From the NCBI RefSeq assembly GCF_003633685.1, contig NZ_RBKT01000001.1:8618001-8682000 (forward strand): 64,000 bases of DNA. Reading direction: 5' to 3'. The stretch is from Micromonospora pisi. GTDB taxonomy: Bacteria; Actinomycetota; Actinomycetes; Mycobacteriales; Micromonosporaceae. Position 1 is the first letter of the stretch, and each line of letters begins with the position of its first letter. Made by a program: the position numbers and the translations under genes. Below are positions 33,582 to 43,650 of this stretch, piece by piece. The notes under the pieces were generated by a model. The model was given only the letters and a program-made list of their open reading frames with translations, did not search any database and was not told the origin of the DNA.

Positions 33582-33620
33582 GTAAGGTCCAGTTCACATT
33601 ACTTACCGAAAACGTAAGCT
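33582..33620. promoter_or_regulatory. LysR-type binding sites overlapping the regulator's own -10
   Basis: A perfect inverted repeat CTTAC-N7-GTAAG lies at 33602-33618, a classic T-N11-A LysR box, and an extra GTAAG lies upstream at 33582-33586. TAAGCT at 33615-33620 is the -10 of the lysR gene and directs a start on the A of ATG 33627. The recognition site thus sits on the regulator's own promoter, as expected for autorepression, with the second half-site facing the aldolase gene. Confidence 0.65.
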
Positions 33621-33626
33621 CTACTG

Positions 33627-34541
33627 ATGCTTGACGTGCGCCGGCTACGGCTCCTGTCCGACCTCGCCCGCCTCGGCACCATCGCCGCGGTCGCCCAGGC
33701 GCACACGTACACGCCCTCGGCGGTCTCCCAGCAACTGTCCGCGCTGGAACGGGAGGCGGGCACACCGCTGCTGGAACGCACCGGCCGTCGGGTTGCCCTC
33801 ACCCCGGCCGGCCGGGTGCTCGTCGAGCACTCCGAGACCGTTTTCACCGCCCTGGAGCGGACCACGGCCGCGCTCGCCGCCGTGGCCACCGGCCTGTCCG
33901 GCCCGCTGCGGATCGGCGCCTTCCCGACCGCGGTCCGTACGCTCCTGCCGTCGACGCTGGTGGCACTCGGCCGGCAACACCCCGGGCTGGAGCTGATGGT
34001 GACCGAACTGGACCCGGTCGCGGTACCGGCGGCCCTGGGCGAGCGGCAACTCGACGTCGGGCTGCTGCACGACTACGACGTTGTGCCGGTCAAGCCGGAC
34101 CCGGCGCTGGACGCGGTGTCGTTACTGGAGGAGACGGTGTTCCTCGCCCTGCCCGACACCTCGCCGACCGCCGAGCACACCAACCCGTTGTCGGACGTCC
34201 GGGACGCCGCCTGGATCATGGCTAGTCCGGGCACCCTCTGCCACACCGTCACACTGCATGTCTGCCGTACGGCCGGTTTCACGCCCAGGGTGCGTCACCA
34301 CGCCGACGATTTCGTCACCGTGCTCGCCCTGGTCGCAGCCGGTCAAGGCGTCTCGTTGGTACCCCAACTCGCCGCCGCGCGTCCGCCCGTCGGGGTCCGG
34401 CTGATCCCGTTGACCACCCGTCGGCGGACCCGCGTCGCGTACCGCCGGGGCGCCGCCGCCCACCCGGCCGTCGCCGCCTTCGTGGCCGCGATCCGCGACT
34501 CCGCCAGCGTCTTCACCGACCAGCACGCCCCGGGTTCCTGA
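33627..34541 (+). CDS. LysR-family transcriptional regulator
   Basis: A 304-residue LysR regulator. The N-terminal winged helix is LRLLSDLARLGTIAAVAQAH, then TPSAVSQQLSALEREAGTPL, and the co-inducer domain starts around residue 90 (GPLRIGAFPTAVRTLLP). It is translated from an apparently leaderless message. It probably controls the divergent DapA-family gene; the inducer is unknown. Confidence 0.9.
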   Translation: MLDVRRLRLLSDLARLGTIAAVAQAHTYTPSAVSQQLSALEREAGTPLLERTGRRVALTPAGRVLVEHSETVFTALERTTAALAAVATGLSGPLRIGAFPTAVRTLLPSTLVALGRQHPGLELMVTELDPVAVPAALGERQLDVGLLHDYDVVPVKPDPALDAVSLLEETVFLALPDTSPTAEHTNPLSDVRDAAWIMASPGTLCHTVTLHVCRTAGFTPRVRHHADDFVTVLALVAAGQGVSLVPQLAAARPPVGVRLIPLTTRRRTRVAYRRGAAAHPAVAAFVAAIRDSASVFTDQHAPGS

Positions 34542-34603
34542 CCGCCCTGACGTGATGGCGATGGGTGGGCCGCCCGCCCCGTCACCCGTCGCGCGGTTGC
34601 TGG

Positions 34604-35314
34604 TCACGCCGGTGGGTAGTGCGTCGCCAGGTAGGTGTGCAGCGTGGCCGAGGCGTGCAGGCGGCGGAGGCTGAGCTGGTGGACCTGCTCGTCGCGACGC
34701 GACAGTTCGGCGAGGGCGCGTTCCAGGCTGCCGTTGGAGCGCATCGTGGCGATGACGGAGTCGATGATCGGGAAGGCGAAGCCACCGGCGCGCAGCACGG
34801 CGACGAGGTGGGCGGCGCGCTGTTCGGCCGGGTCGTAGAGGCGGTAGCCGGTTGTCGGGTCCCGCTGGGGTTGTAGCAGTCCCCGACGTTCCCACAGGCG
34901 CAGAACCGGAGTGCGGACTCCGATGTCGGCGGCGACCTGGCCGACGCGGGCCCGGCGCCGGACGGCGGGTGCCGGTCCGCCGGCCGTTTGGGCGAAGGCG
35001 TGGGTGGCGGCGGCGATGGTGGCGCGTTCACGGGCGAGCTCGGCGTGACTGTCGTCGACGGCGGCCAGTGCGGCGGTGAGGTTGCCGTGGTGGACGGCGG
35101 TGAGGATCGCGCGGGCCCGGGCCCAACCGTGGCCGGCCGCGAGGGCACGGGCGGTACGCAGAGCATCTGCGTGGTGGTCGGTGAAGACCCGGTAGTTGTT
35201 GGCGGCGCGCCCGGCGGGTGGCAGGAGTCCGGCCGCCAGGTAGTTGCGCACCTGTTGCTCGGTGACCCCGGCCAGCCGGGCCAACTCGACCAGACGCCAC
35301 CGCTGCTCGTTCAC
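34604..35314 (-). CDS. MerR-type regulator with two HTH domains (TioE-like)
   Basis: A 236-residue protein with two complete MerR DNA-binding heads. Head one is at residues 7-50 (LVELARLAGVTEQQVRNYLA, ANNYRVF) and head two at about 125-170 (VAADIGVRTPVLRLWERRG, TTGYRLYDP), with a coiled helix after each. Most MerR proteins have one head. This layout matches TioE-family regulators of antibiotic clusters. It diverges from the DUF6194 gene across 89 bases, its probable target. Confidence 0.87.
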   Translation of the reverse strand: MNEQRWRLVELARLAGVTEQQVRNYLAAGLLPPAGRAANNYRVFTDHHADALRTARALAAGHGWARARAILTAVHHGNLTAALAAVDDSHAELARERATIAAATHAFAQTAGGPAPAVRRRARVGQVAADIGVRTPVLRLWERRGLLQPQRDPTTGYRLYDPAEQRAAHLVAVLRAGGFAFPIIDSVIATMRSNGSLERALAELSRRDEQVHQLSLRRLHASATLHTYLATHYPPA

Positions 35315-35383
35315 CTTGCCAGCCTATTTGAGGGTTTCGGGGCTGTCCGACCCGGAGATTCGGGCAAAAGTCTCTAATAGGAA

Positions 35384-35401
35384 TTCAATGAGAAAATTGA
35401 A
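35384..35401. promoter_or_regulatory. Inverted repeat just before the DUF6194 start
   Basis: TTCAAT-GAGAAA-ATTGAA (35384-35401) is a perfect 6-base inverted repeat ending two bases before ATG 35404. It could be an operator for the divergent MerR protein or a small hairpin limiting translation. Confidence 0.4.
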
Positions 35402-35403
35402 GC

Positions 35404-35886
35404 ATGGATGCGAACGAAATGAAGCGGTACATCTGTACGGCGTTCGAGGGGGTCAGGGCTCTCGAAAGTGCCGGCGACACGTTCCTGCTGTACGACCCGG
35501 ACGGCGATCTCCCCGCCGAGCGCCAGTTTCCCTTCGCGACGATCGTGACGGGGGATCACTACGAGACCGTCTCGGCGTTGAACCGGCCGGACACCTACCG
35601 GCTCAACATCGGCCTGACGAAGGTCACGTACACCGGTTCGTTCGGCGCCGCGCCCACCCACCGCGACGCCGACGGCGTGCTGGAGACAGGGTTCGACTAC
35701 GCGGCGGTGGACACGCTCATGCCCCATCCGGTCTATGCCGCCCAGTACTGGGTGTGTGTGGTGAATCCGGGCGCGCAGACGCTGGAGACCGTGCGGACGT
35801 TGCTCGCCGAGGCACACGGGTTCGCGGCGCGGAAGTACACGAACCAGCAGGGTCGGCGCGTGCACCGGCCGGAGGGGGTCAGCTAG
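35404..35886 (+). CDS. DUF6194-family protein
   Basis: A 160-residue soluble protein matching the DUF6194 pattern: FPFATIVTGDHYETVSALNR, then YRLNIGLTKVTYTGSFG, then DTLMPHPVYAAQYWVCVVNP. It looks like a compact YjbR/luciferase-fold type protein with many aromatic residues; its function is not known. It diverges from the two-headed MerR regulator, and the nucleotidyltransferase follows after 23 bases, so the two may be cotranscribed. Confidence 0.8.
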   Translation: MDANEMKRYICTAFEGVRALESAGDTFLLYDPDGDLPAERQFPFATIVTGDHYETVSALNRPDTYRLNIGLTKVTYTGSFGAAPTHRDADGVLETGFDYAAVDTLMPHPVYAAQYWVCVVNPGAQTLETVRTLLAEAHGFAARKYTNQQGRRVHRPEGVS

Positions 35887-35909
35887 TCGGCGCGGCGGGC
35901 TCGCGGTCG

Positions 35910-36968
35910 GTGCCGGACACTGTGAGGGTGCGGGTCGGACAGGCGGGCGCGGTGGCCGCCGAGTGGGTTGCGCGGTACGCCCGCGACGAGGCTGGGTACG
36001 CGGGCGCGTACCTGGCCGGCTCGACGACGTGGCTGCCCGAGGATGCCGAACTGGCTCCGACCTCCGATGTCGACGTCGTCGTGTTGACGGCGGGGGACCC
36101 TCCCGGGGTGAAGCTGGGCAAGTTCCGTTACCACGGGGTGTTGTTGGAGGTCACTCACCTGGCCCGCGCCGAGTTCACCTCGGCCGATCGCGTACTGGGC
36201 TCGTTTCGCCTGGCCAGCAGCTTCCGTACGGACACGGTCATCGACGATCCCGGCGGTCACCTGCGCCTGCTCCAGTCGCGGGTGGCCGCTGGCTTCGCCG
36301 AGTCGGCCTGGGTACGGCGCCGGTGCGAGGACGCCCGGTGCGCGATCGCGGGTGGGCTGCGGGCCCTCGACGCCTCGGCCGCGCTCCAGGACCGGGTGCT
36401 GGCGTGGGTGTTCCCGACAAGTGTCACCACACAGGTGCCGCTGGTGGCCGCACTGCGTAACCCGACGGTACGCCTGCGGTACCCGGCGGTCCGGGAGGTG
36501 CTCGCCGGCTACGGGCACTCCGCCATCTATCCGTACCTGTTGGAGTTGCTCGGCTGTGCGGGGATGACTCGTCGCCGGGTCGGGTACCACCTGCGCCAAC
36601 TGTCCCGAACCTTCGACGCGACCGTGCCGGTGGCCCGTACCCCGTTGTTCTTCAGTTCCGACATCACCACCGGGGCCCGGACGGTCGCGATCGACGGAAG
36701 TCAGGCCCTGGTCGATCGGGGTGACCACCGCGAGGCGGTCTTCTGGATCGTTGTCACCTTCGCCCGCTGTCACCAGATCCTGTCCGTGGACGCGCCGGCA
36801 CTGGGCGATGCTCTCGCGCCGGCGTTCGAGGAGTTGGTCGCCGACCTGGGCGTGACCGGTACGGAGGATCTTCGTCGCCGGTCCGACCAGGTGCTCCGGT
36901 TTCTGCCCGAACTCTGGGCCGCCGCCGAAGCGATCATCGCCGTGAATCCCGGCGTACGTCACCGCTAG
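35910..36968 (+). CDS. Nucleotidyltransferase-domain protein
   Basis: A 352-residue protein with an N-terminal polymerase-beta-type nucleotidyltransferase fold: GS at residues 37-38 (YLAGSTTWLPEDAEL) and the acidic pair TSDVDVVVL (Asp53, Asp55). A helical C-terminal domain of some 200 residues follows. Start GTG 35910 is taken as the first after the upstream stop; GTG 35922 is also possible. Such proteins modify small molecules such as aminoglycosides, or act with a HEPN-like partner. The substrate cannot be told. Confidence 0.72.
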   Translation: MPDTVRVRVGQAGAVAAEWVARYARDEAGYAGAYLAGSTTWLPEDAELAPTSDVDVVVLTAGDPPGVKLGKFRYHGVLLEVTHLARAEFTSADRVLGSFRLASSFRTDTVIDDPGGHLRLLQSRVAAGFAESAWVRRRCEDARCAIAGGLRALDASAALQDRVLAWVFPTSVTTQVPLVAALRNPTVRLRYPAVREVLAGYGHSAIYPYLLELLGCAGMTRRRVGYHLRQLSRTFDATVPVARTPLFFSSDITTGARTVAIDGSQALVDRGDHREAVFWIVVTFARCHQILSVDAPALGDALAPAFEELVADLGVTGTEDLRRRSDQVLRFLPELWAAAEAIIAVNPGVRHR

Positions 36969-37004
36969 CGGCGCGACCCGTTTCGATGTGACTGGCGGAA
37001 GTGC

Positions 37005-37053
37005 TTGACCACACCCTCGGTCAGCCCTATATTTAACACGTCAGTTAATTAAC
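37005..37053 (+). promoter_or_regulatory. Promoter and operator of the ArsR-SRPBCC operon
   Basis: TTGACC (37005-37010), a 17-base spacer and TATATT (37028-37033) make a near-consensus housekeeping promoter. The palindrome GTTAATTAAC (37044-37053) covers the start of transcription, where an ArsR dimer would repress. A GGTGAGG ribosome-binding site follows. Confidence 0.75.
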
Positions 37054-37069
37054 GGTGAGGTTAAACGTG

Positions 37070-37426
37070 ATGGCGACGGACCGGCTCAGCGTGATCTTCG
37101 CGGCGCTGGCGGACCCCACCCGGCGGGCGATCCTGGCCCGACTCGCGGAGGGTGACGCGACCGTCACGGAGCTCGCCGAACCGTTCTCGATCAGCCTGCC
37201 GGCGATCTCGCGACACCTGAAGGTGCTCGAACACGCCGGGCTCATCTCCCGCAGCCGAGAGGCCCAGTGGCGGTCCAGCAGTCTGAACGCCGAGCCGCTC
37301 CAGGAGGCGACGGCATGGATGGAGCGCTACCGGCAGTTCTGGGACGCCAACTTCAACCGACTCGACGCGCACCTGCGCCGAATCCAACACGCACGCTCGA
37401 CGCAGCAGACCGACCGTGAAACCTGA
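37070..37426 (+). CDS. ArsR-family transcriptional regulator
   Basis: A 118-residue winged-helix protein: LSVIFAALADPTRRAILARL, then TELAEPFSISLPAISRHLKV, then EHAGLISRSREAQWRSSSLN. It lacks the metal-binding CxC motif, which places it with the SdpR/Rv-type ArsR proteins that pair with SRPBCC partners. ATG 37070 follows GGTGAGG; a GTG at 37055 falls within that site. It lies 13 bases before the SRPBCC gene in one operon. Confidence 0.9.
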   Translation: MATDRLSVIFAALADPTRRAILARLAEGDATVTELAEPFSISLPAISRHLKVLEHAGLISRSREAQWRSSSLNAEPLQEATAWMERYRQFWDANFNRLDAHLRRIQHARSTQQTDRET

Positions 37427-37439
37427 GAGGAACAGCGCG

Positions 37440-37901
37440 ATGACGAACCCGACCGCGGACAAGGAACTGGTCATCACCCGGATTTTCGACGCGCCGCGTG
37501 AGCTGGTCTACCAAGCGTTCACCGACCCCGACCAACTCGCCCAGTGGTTCGGGCCGGTCGGCTTCTCGGTGCCCCGTGACAGCATCGACCTCGACGTCCG
37601 GGTCGGCGGCCACGAGCGCTTCACGATGGTCAGCGACGACGACCCGACCTTCACCTCGCCGGTGGACGCGACCTTCAGCGAGGTGATCGAGAACGAACTG
37701 CTGGTCGGCGCCGAAGACTGGGAGGGCGCACCCGGTCAGTCCGCGACCAAGGGCATGTACATGCGGATCGAGTTCCACGACGAGGGCGGTAAGACCCGTC
37801 TGGTGCTGCGGCAGGGGCCGTACACCGAGGAGATCGAAGCCATGGCGCGCGAGGGTTGGAACAGCTCGTTCACGAAGCTCGACACCCTGCTCTCGGACTG
37901 A
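37440..37901 (+). CDS. SRPBCC (AHSA1-like) domain protein
   Basis: A 153-residue START-like ligand-binding protein with the typical opening ELVITRIFDAPRELVYQAFT, then DPDQLAQWFGPVGF and a C-terminal helix EGWNSSFTKLDTLL. AHSA1-like proteins bind hydrophobic small molecules, and many are encoded with an ArsR repressor as here. ATG 37440 follows GAGAGG. No enzymatic activity can be inferred. Confidence 0.88.
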   Translation: MTNPTADKELVITRIFDAPRELVYQAFTDPDQLAQWFGPVGFSVPRDSIDLDVRVGGHERFTMVSDDDPTFTSPVDATFSEVIENELLVGAEDWEGAPGQSATKGMYMRIEFHDEGGKTRLVLRQGPYTEEIEAMAREGWNSSFTKLDTLLSD

Positions 37902-37907
37902 TCCGAC

Positions 37908-37951
37908 CCGTCCACGTACCGCCGGCGACACGCGGGGCGGTACGTGGACGG
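37908..37951 (+). terminator. Terminator after the ArsR-SRPBCC operon
   Basis: A perfect 16-bp stem (37908-37923 with 37936-37951, core TCCACGTACCGCC) with a 12-base loop begins seven bases after the stop. It also faces the convergent FMN reductase gene. Confidence 0.75.
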
Positions 37952-38027
37952 ACCACGTGGCGGCGAGGATCACCACGAGTGGAACCGGGGCCGACCCCCG
38001 TCTTGCCGGCCCCGGTTCCGCCTGGCG

Positions 38028-38636
38028 TCAGCCCGCGTACGGCTGTCGGTCCCGGGCTTCACGCAACGCCTCGCCCCACCAGGCGAGCTGGTCGAGCAGG
38101 GCCTTCGCCGCCGCGTCGCAGTCCGCCGGATCGTGCGGGTGCCCATCGGGACCGAAACGGGCCCAGGCACCGTGGAAGCTGACGGTCTCGCGCACGGTCA
38201 CGGCGTGAAGTTCGGCGAACACCTGGCGCAGGTGTTCCACTGCGCGCAGGCCACCGGAGAGACCGCCGTAGGAGACGAAGCCAACGGGCTTGGCCTGCCA
38301 CTGGGTGAAGTGCCAGTCGATGGCGGCCTTGAGCGAGGCCGGATAGCTGTGGTTGTACTCGGGCGTGACCACGACGAACGCGTCGGCCAGGTCGAGTCGA
38401 CCGGTCAGGCCGGCGAGGACCCGCGCCACCTCGGCCGGAGGTTCCTTGGTGAGCGCGGTTGGCAGCGGGGTCTCCGCCAGGTCGATGAGGTCCACGGTCA
38501 GGTCGTCGCGCTGCTCGGCGTGGGCGACGAACCACCGGGCCGCGGTGGGCCCGAAGCGTCCGTCACGGTTGCTGCCGATGATGACCGCCACCCGCAGGGG
38601 TGGCCGGGTGGTCAGGCTCTGCTCGTCTGCGTTCAT
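38028..38636 (-). CDS. NAD(P)H-dependent FMN reductase, SoxR target
   Basis: A 202-residue flavodoxin-fold reductase with the FMN phosphate loop VAVIIGSNRDGRFG (from residue 17) and the family segments VVTPEYNHSYPASLKAAIDW and GFVSYGGLSGG. ATG 38636 is supported by the family N-terminus and by an upstream promoter whose spacer contains a SoxR box. In streptomycetes, flavin reductases of this kind are among the few genes switched on by SoxR in response to redox-cycling compounds. Confidence 0.9.
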   Translation of the reverse strand: MNADEQSLTTRPPLRVAVIIGSNRDGRFGPTAARWFVAHAEQRDDLTVDLIDLAETPLPTALTKEPPAEVARVLAGLTGRLDLADAFVVVTPEYNHSYPASLKAAIDWHFTQWQAKPVGFVSYGGLSGGLRAVEHLRQVFAELHAVTVRETVSFHGAWARFGPDGHPHDPADCDAAAKALLDQLAWWGEALREARDRQPYAG

Positions 38637-38693
38637 CTGCGTCCGATTCCTCTGCTGTCGGTGACTGTCCGTCGTCTGAGGACAACAAGATGG

Positions 38694-38724
38694 ACAGTAG
38701 GACCTCAACATTTGTTAAGGTCAA
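38694..38724 (-). promoter_or_regulatory. SoxR-controlled promoter of the FMN reductase
   Basis: Read leftward, TTGACC (38724-38719), an unusually long 19-base spacer and TACTGT (38699-38694) form the MerR-type promoter geometry. The spacer contains the 18-base dyad CCTCAACATTTGTTAAGG (38703-38720), a near match to the SoxR box. The 19-base spacing is what SoxR corrects by twisting DNA. Confidence 0.85.
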
Positions 38725-38745
38725 GGGCGACCGAGAAGGAAGAGC

Positions 38746-39303
38746 GTGAGCATGGACGAACTGACCGTCGGCGAACTGGCGGCACGCAGTGGCGTGGCCG
38801 TCTCGGCCCTGCACTTCTTCGAACGGCAGAACCTGATCAGCAGTCGCCGTACCCCGGGAAACCAGCGCCGGTACCGGCGGGACGCGCTGCGCCGGGTCGC
38901 GCTGATCCGGATCGCCCAGCGCGTCGGGATTCCGCTGGCCCGGGTCGCCGAGGTGCTGGCCGTGCTGCCCGACAACCGTACGCCCAACCGGGAGGACTGG
39001 CGGCGGCTGGCCGAATGCTGGCAGGGCGAACTGGACCAGCGGATGCGCCACCTCCAGCAACTGCGCGACGAGTTCACCGACTGCGTCGGGTGCGGGTGCC
39101 TGTCACTCGACCGTTGCCCACTGGTCAACCCACAGGACCGGCTGGGCGCCCAGGGCCCCGGACCGCGACGACTACTGGGTTCCTCGACGACCACCACCGG
39201 CGACTGCGCGCGAACAGACCAACCGGACCCGACAACCACCAGCGAGAAGATGTGCGGCTACCGGCCCACCACCGCCGACGAGACCTGCGTACCCGCCAAC
39301 TGA
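38746..39303 (+). CDS. soxR: Redox-sensitive transcriptional activator SoxR
   Basis: MerR-family sensor with a [2Fe-2S] cluster. Visible are the helix-turn-helix LTVGELAARSGVAVSALHFF, ERQNLISSRRTPGNQRRYRR, a dimer helix, and the cluster ligands CVGCGCLSLDRC (Cys113, 116, 118, 124; CX2CXCX5C). The start is GTG 38746, next to GAAGGAAGA, or ATG 38752. The tail past the cluster is about 60 residues, longer than in E. coli, rich in Thr and Asp and with extra cysteines. The gene diverges from its likely target reductase. Confidence 0.95.
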   Translation: MSMDELTVGELAARSGVAVSALHFFERQNLISSRRTPGNQRRYRRDALRRVALIRIAQRVGIPLARVAEVLAVLPDNRTPNREDWRRLAECWQGELDQRMRHLQQLRDEFTDCVGCGCLSLDRCPLVNPQDRLGAQGPGPRRLLGSSTTTTGDCARTDQPDPTTTSEKMCGYRPTTADETCVPAN

Positions 39304-39396
39304 GCCCAGGGGCGCCGCCAGTGGCGTGGGCGCGATCTCGAAAGGGCCGGGCGCGCCTCGGACGGCAACCGCGACCAGACTGAGAAGCTTTTTCAC

Positions 39397-40410
39397 ATGC
39401 CCCGTACCGTCGGCACGCCCGCCGTCCAACGTCCATCGGCCCAGGCCGCCCTCACCACCGGGCCGGTCGACTTCACCGAGGCGTGGCTGCGCAACCGGCG
39501 GCTCTCCGAACACACCCGGGCGGCGTACCGGCGCGACATCGCCGGCTGGCTCACCTGGTGCGCCGGCCGCGACCTCGACCCGTTACGGGCGACCTTTCTC
39601 GACGTCAACTCCTACGGGCGGGACCTGGAGTCGACGGTCGATCCACGCAGCGGCCGCTCCCTCACCCCGGCCACCGTGGCCCGCAAACTGTCGGCCCTGT
39701 CCAGCTGGTACGACTTCCTCGCCCGGTTGCGGGCGGTCGACGCGAACCCGGTCTCCGGCGCCGACCGGCCCCGGGTGAGCCGGGACCATTCCGCCACAGT
39801 GGGCATGACCCCGGACGAGGTCGACGCACTGCTCGCCGCCGCCGACGCCGACACCGGCCCGACCGCCGCCCGTAACCGGGTCGCCCTGGCGTTCCTCGCC
39901 GACCTGGGATTGCGGGTCGGGGAACTGGTCTCGCTCGACCTCAGCGACCTCGGCTACGAACGCGGGCACCGCAGCATCCGATTCGTCGGCAAGGGAGGAC
40001 GGGCCCGCCGCCGGGCCCTCACCCCCGGCACCGCGTACGCGCTGGACGCGTACCTGCGGGACCGGGCCGCGACCGAACGGATGCCGGTCGAACAACTCAG
40101 TGGGCCACTGCTGGTCACCGGGACCGGTGGACGACTCGACCGGCACGCGGTGTTCCGGCTGGTCCGCCGGCTCGCCCGGCTCGCCGGGATCCCCGCCTGG
40201 GCCAAGCTCTCCCCACACTCACTCCGCCACGCGTTCGCCACCACCGCCCGATCCGAGGGGGTGCCGTTGGAGGACGTGCAGGACGCCATGGGACACGCCG
40301 ACCCGCGCACCACCCGCCGCTACGACCGGGACCGGCACAACCTCGACCGGGACCCGGCGTACGCGATCTGGGCCGCCCGCGCCCGGCGCCACCCGGCGGA
40401 CCCGGGCTGA
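39397..40410 (+). CDS. Tyrosine recombinase (XerC/D-like integrase)
   Basis: A 337-residue site-specific recombinase. An N-terminal SAM-like core-binding domain (residues 25-110) is followed by the catalytic domain with Arg173 (LGLRVGELVSL), Lys199 (GKGGRARR), His274 and Arg277 (HSLRHAF), His300 (MGHADP) and nucleophile Tyr309 (TTRRYDRDR). All six positions are intact. No excisionase, tRNA, phage gene or direct-repeat boundary is seen nearby, so it may be a stand-alone chromosomal recombinase. It is not the housekeeping XerC/XerD pair, since only one gene is present. Confidence 0.9.
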   Translation: MPRTVGTPAVQRPSAQAALTTGPVDFTEAWLRNRRLSEHTRAAYRRDIAGWLTWCAGRDLDPLRATFLDVNSYGRDLESTVDPRSGRSLTPATVARKLSALSSWYDFLARLRAVDANPVSGADRPRVSRDHSATVGMTPDEVDALLAAADADTGPTAARNRVALAFLADLGLRVGELVSLDLSDLGYERGHRSIRFVGKGGRARRRALTPGTAYALDAYLRDRAATERMPVEQLSGPLLVTGTGGRLDRHAVFRLVRRLARLAGIPAWAKLSPHSLRHAFATTARSEGVPLEDVQDAMGHADPRTTRRYDRDRHNLDRDPAYAIWAARARRHPADPG

Positions 40411-40433
40411 CCGGCCCGGTCCCGCCGTACCTC

Positions 40434-41627
40434 TCACCGCGCCATCCGCCAGATGCCCAGCCGGTTGTCACCGGTGCGGCACACCAGGTCGACCGCGCCG
40501 ACCCGGCAGTCCATCACGCCGGGCGGCAGGGCACCGAGAATGTGCACGTCGACGCCGCGCTCGACGGCGACCAGGGGACGGTCCGCGGCGGGGCGCAGCA
40601 GTAGTCGGGCACCGTTGGTAACGCCCCGGGGCAACCAACCCCAATCCCGCCGTGACGTACCGGTCTGGAGCTGGGCACCGGTGGCCGGATCGAGGACCGT
40701 GGCGCCCTCACGATTCTCGACGCAGACCAGGCCACCGCAGTCGCGCAGATCGGCGACGACCCGAGGACCCGGCCGGCTCCACCGTGGCGTCAACTGGGGC
40801 AGGGTGTACCCGCTGATGACGGATTCACCGAAGTCACCGGGGTGACGCAACACCAGCTGGCCGCCGACCACCACCGGGTTGTCCGGTGCGTAGTCCGCCG
40901 GGGGCAGCTTCCCGGTGGCAACCACCGCGCCGGTACGTAGGTCGTGCAGGTTGACCACGCTGCTGTCGTGCAGCACCAGGAGCCGGCCCGGCGTGCCGGG
41001 GACCAGTTCACCGACAGCTGTCGACGGCAACGGCAAACTCCACCGGCTCGAACCGGTGGCCAGGTCGACCGTCTCGATGGTGCCCTCGATCCGGCGGCCG
41101 GCACCGGACGCGCTGCGCACCTCCGAGATCGCCACACCGGTGGCGGTACCGGCGTCGACCAGCAGCAGGCCGGGGCGTTGCCAGCGGACCTGCCCGCTCC
41201 GAACCGAACGGGCCGTGGTCGCGATCCGACGCCCGAGTGCGTCCATCTCGGCGACCAGCAGCAGATCACCGACGAGTTCCCCGGCGAACGACGCCGCGCT
41301 GGTGACCGGCACCTCCCAGAGCCGGTCGCGCCGGGGCAGGTCGTACGCGGCAAGCGTCATCGGCGCGGCGGTCGTGTCCACGACCAGCAGCAGGTCACCG
41401 GCGAGGAAAAAGCCGGCCCGGGCGGGAACGTCCAACTCGCCGAGCCGACGCAGGTCACGTGCGAGCGGCTGCGCCGCGGTGACCGACACGAGCACCAGCA
41501 GCGCGGTCAGACAGAGCACCGGCCACCTGACCGCGACCCGCCGGGCCCGAGCCGATCGCGGCCGGTCCTGCTCGGGCACGCCCCGTTCGGTGCCGAGGTC
41601 GATCAGAGCCACCGGGTGGCTTTCCAT
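40434..41627 (-). CDS. Membrane-anchored PQQ-like beta-propeller protein
   Basis: A 397-residue protein with a basic cytoplasmic head (residues 1-33), one membrane helix (about 35-52) and an extracytoplasmic beta-propeller with repeated blade motifs such as TLAAYDLPRRDRLWEVPVTS and VDLATGSSRWSLPLP. No catalytic residues are evident, so a scaffolding or sensor role is likely. ATG 41627 follows GGGAGATGCG. It converges with the recombinase. Confidence 0.78.
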   Translation of the reverse strand: MESHPVALIDLGTERGVPEQDRPRSARARRVAVRWPVLCLTALLVLVSVTAAQPLARDLRRLGELDVPARAGFFLAGDLLLVVDTTAAPMTLAAYDLPRRDRLWEVPVTSAASFAGELVGDLLLVAEMDALGRRIATTARSVRSGQVRWQRPGLLLVDAGTATGVAISEVRSASGAGRRIEGTIETVDLATGSSRWSLPLPSTAVGELVPGTPGRLLVLHDSSVVNLHDLRTGAVVATGKLPPADYAPDNPVVVGGQLVLRHPGDFGESVISGYTLPQLTPRWSRPGPRVVADLRDCGGLVCVENREGATVLDPATGAQLQTGTSRRDWGWLPRGVTNGARLLLRPAADRPLVAVERGVDVHILGALPPGVMDCRVGAVDLVCRTGDNRLGIWRMAR

Positions 41628-41825
41628 CGCATCTCCCGCTCGCCGCCGCTACCCGGTGGATCCCACTGCTACCGGTCGAGCGTAGCCACCACGGGCGGGG
41701 TTGCCCGCCGGACCGCTCGATCGGCCGGCGCCGCACCGGAATTCACCGCGTGTCGCGCCCGCCTGCGCCGGTGGCGCCGCCCGCGACCGACCCGGCTCAC
41801 CCGACCGGCGCAGGCGAGAGGCGTG

Positions 41826-43532
<1,707 letters not shown>

Positions 43533-43650
43533 TGTCTGCTCCTCCGCCGATCGGGGGTGGCTGGCGGGATGCGCTGACGGTAGACCACACCGAACGGCGG
43601 CAACAGGCCACCGATTGTCAACAATCTATTACCACACGGGGTGGTTGTGC

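Noticed and set aside
39304-39396. Attachment site or tRNA next to the tyrosine recombinase
   Set aside because: The 93 bases upstream contain no tRNA 3' end and no repeat matching sequence on the other side of the gene.
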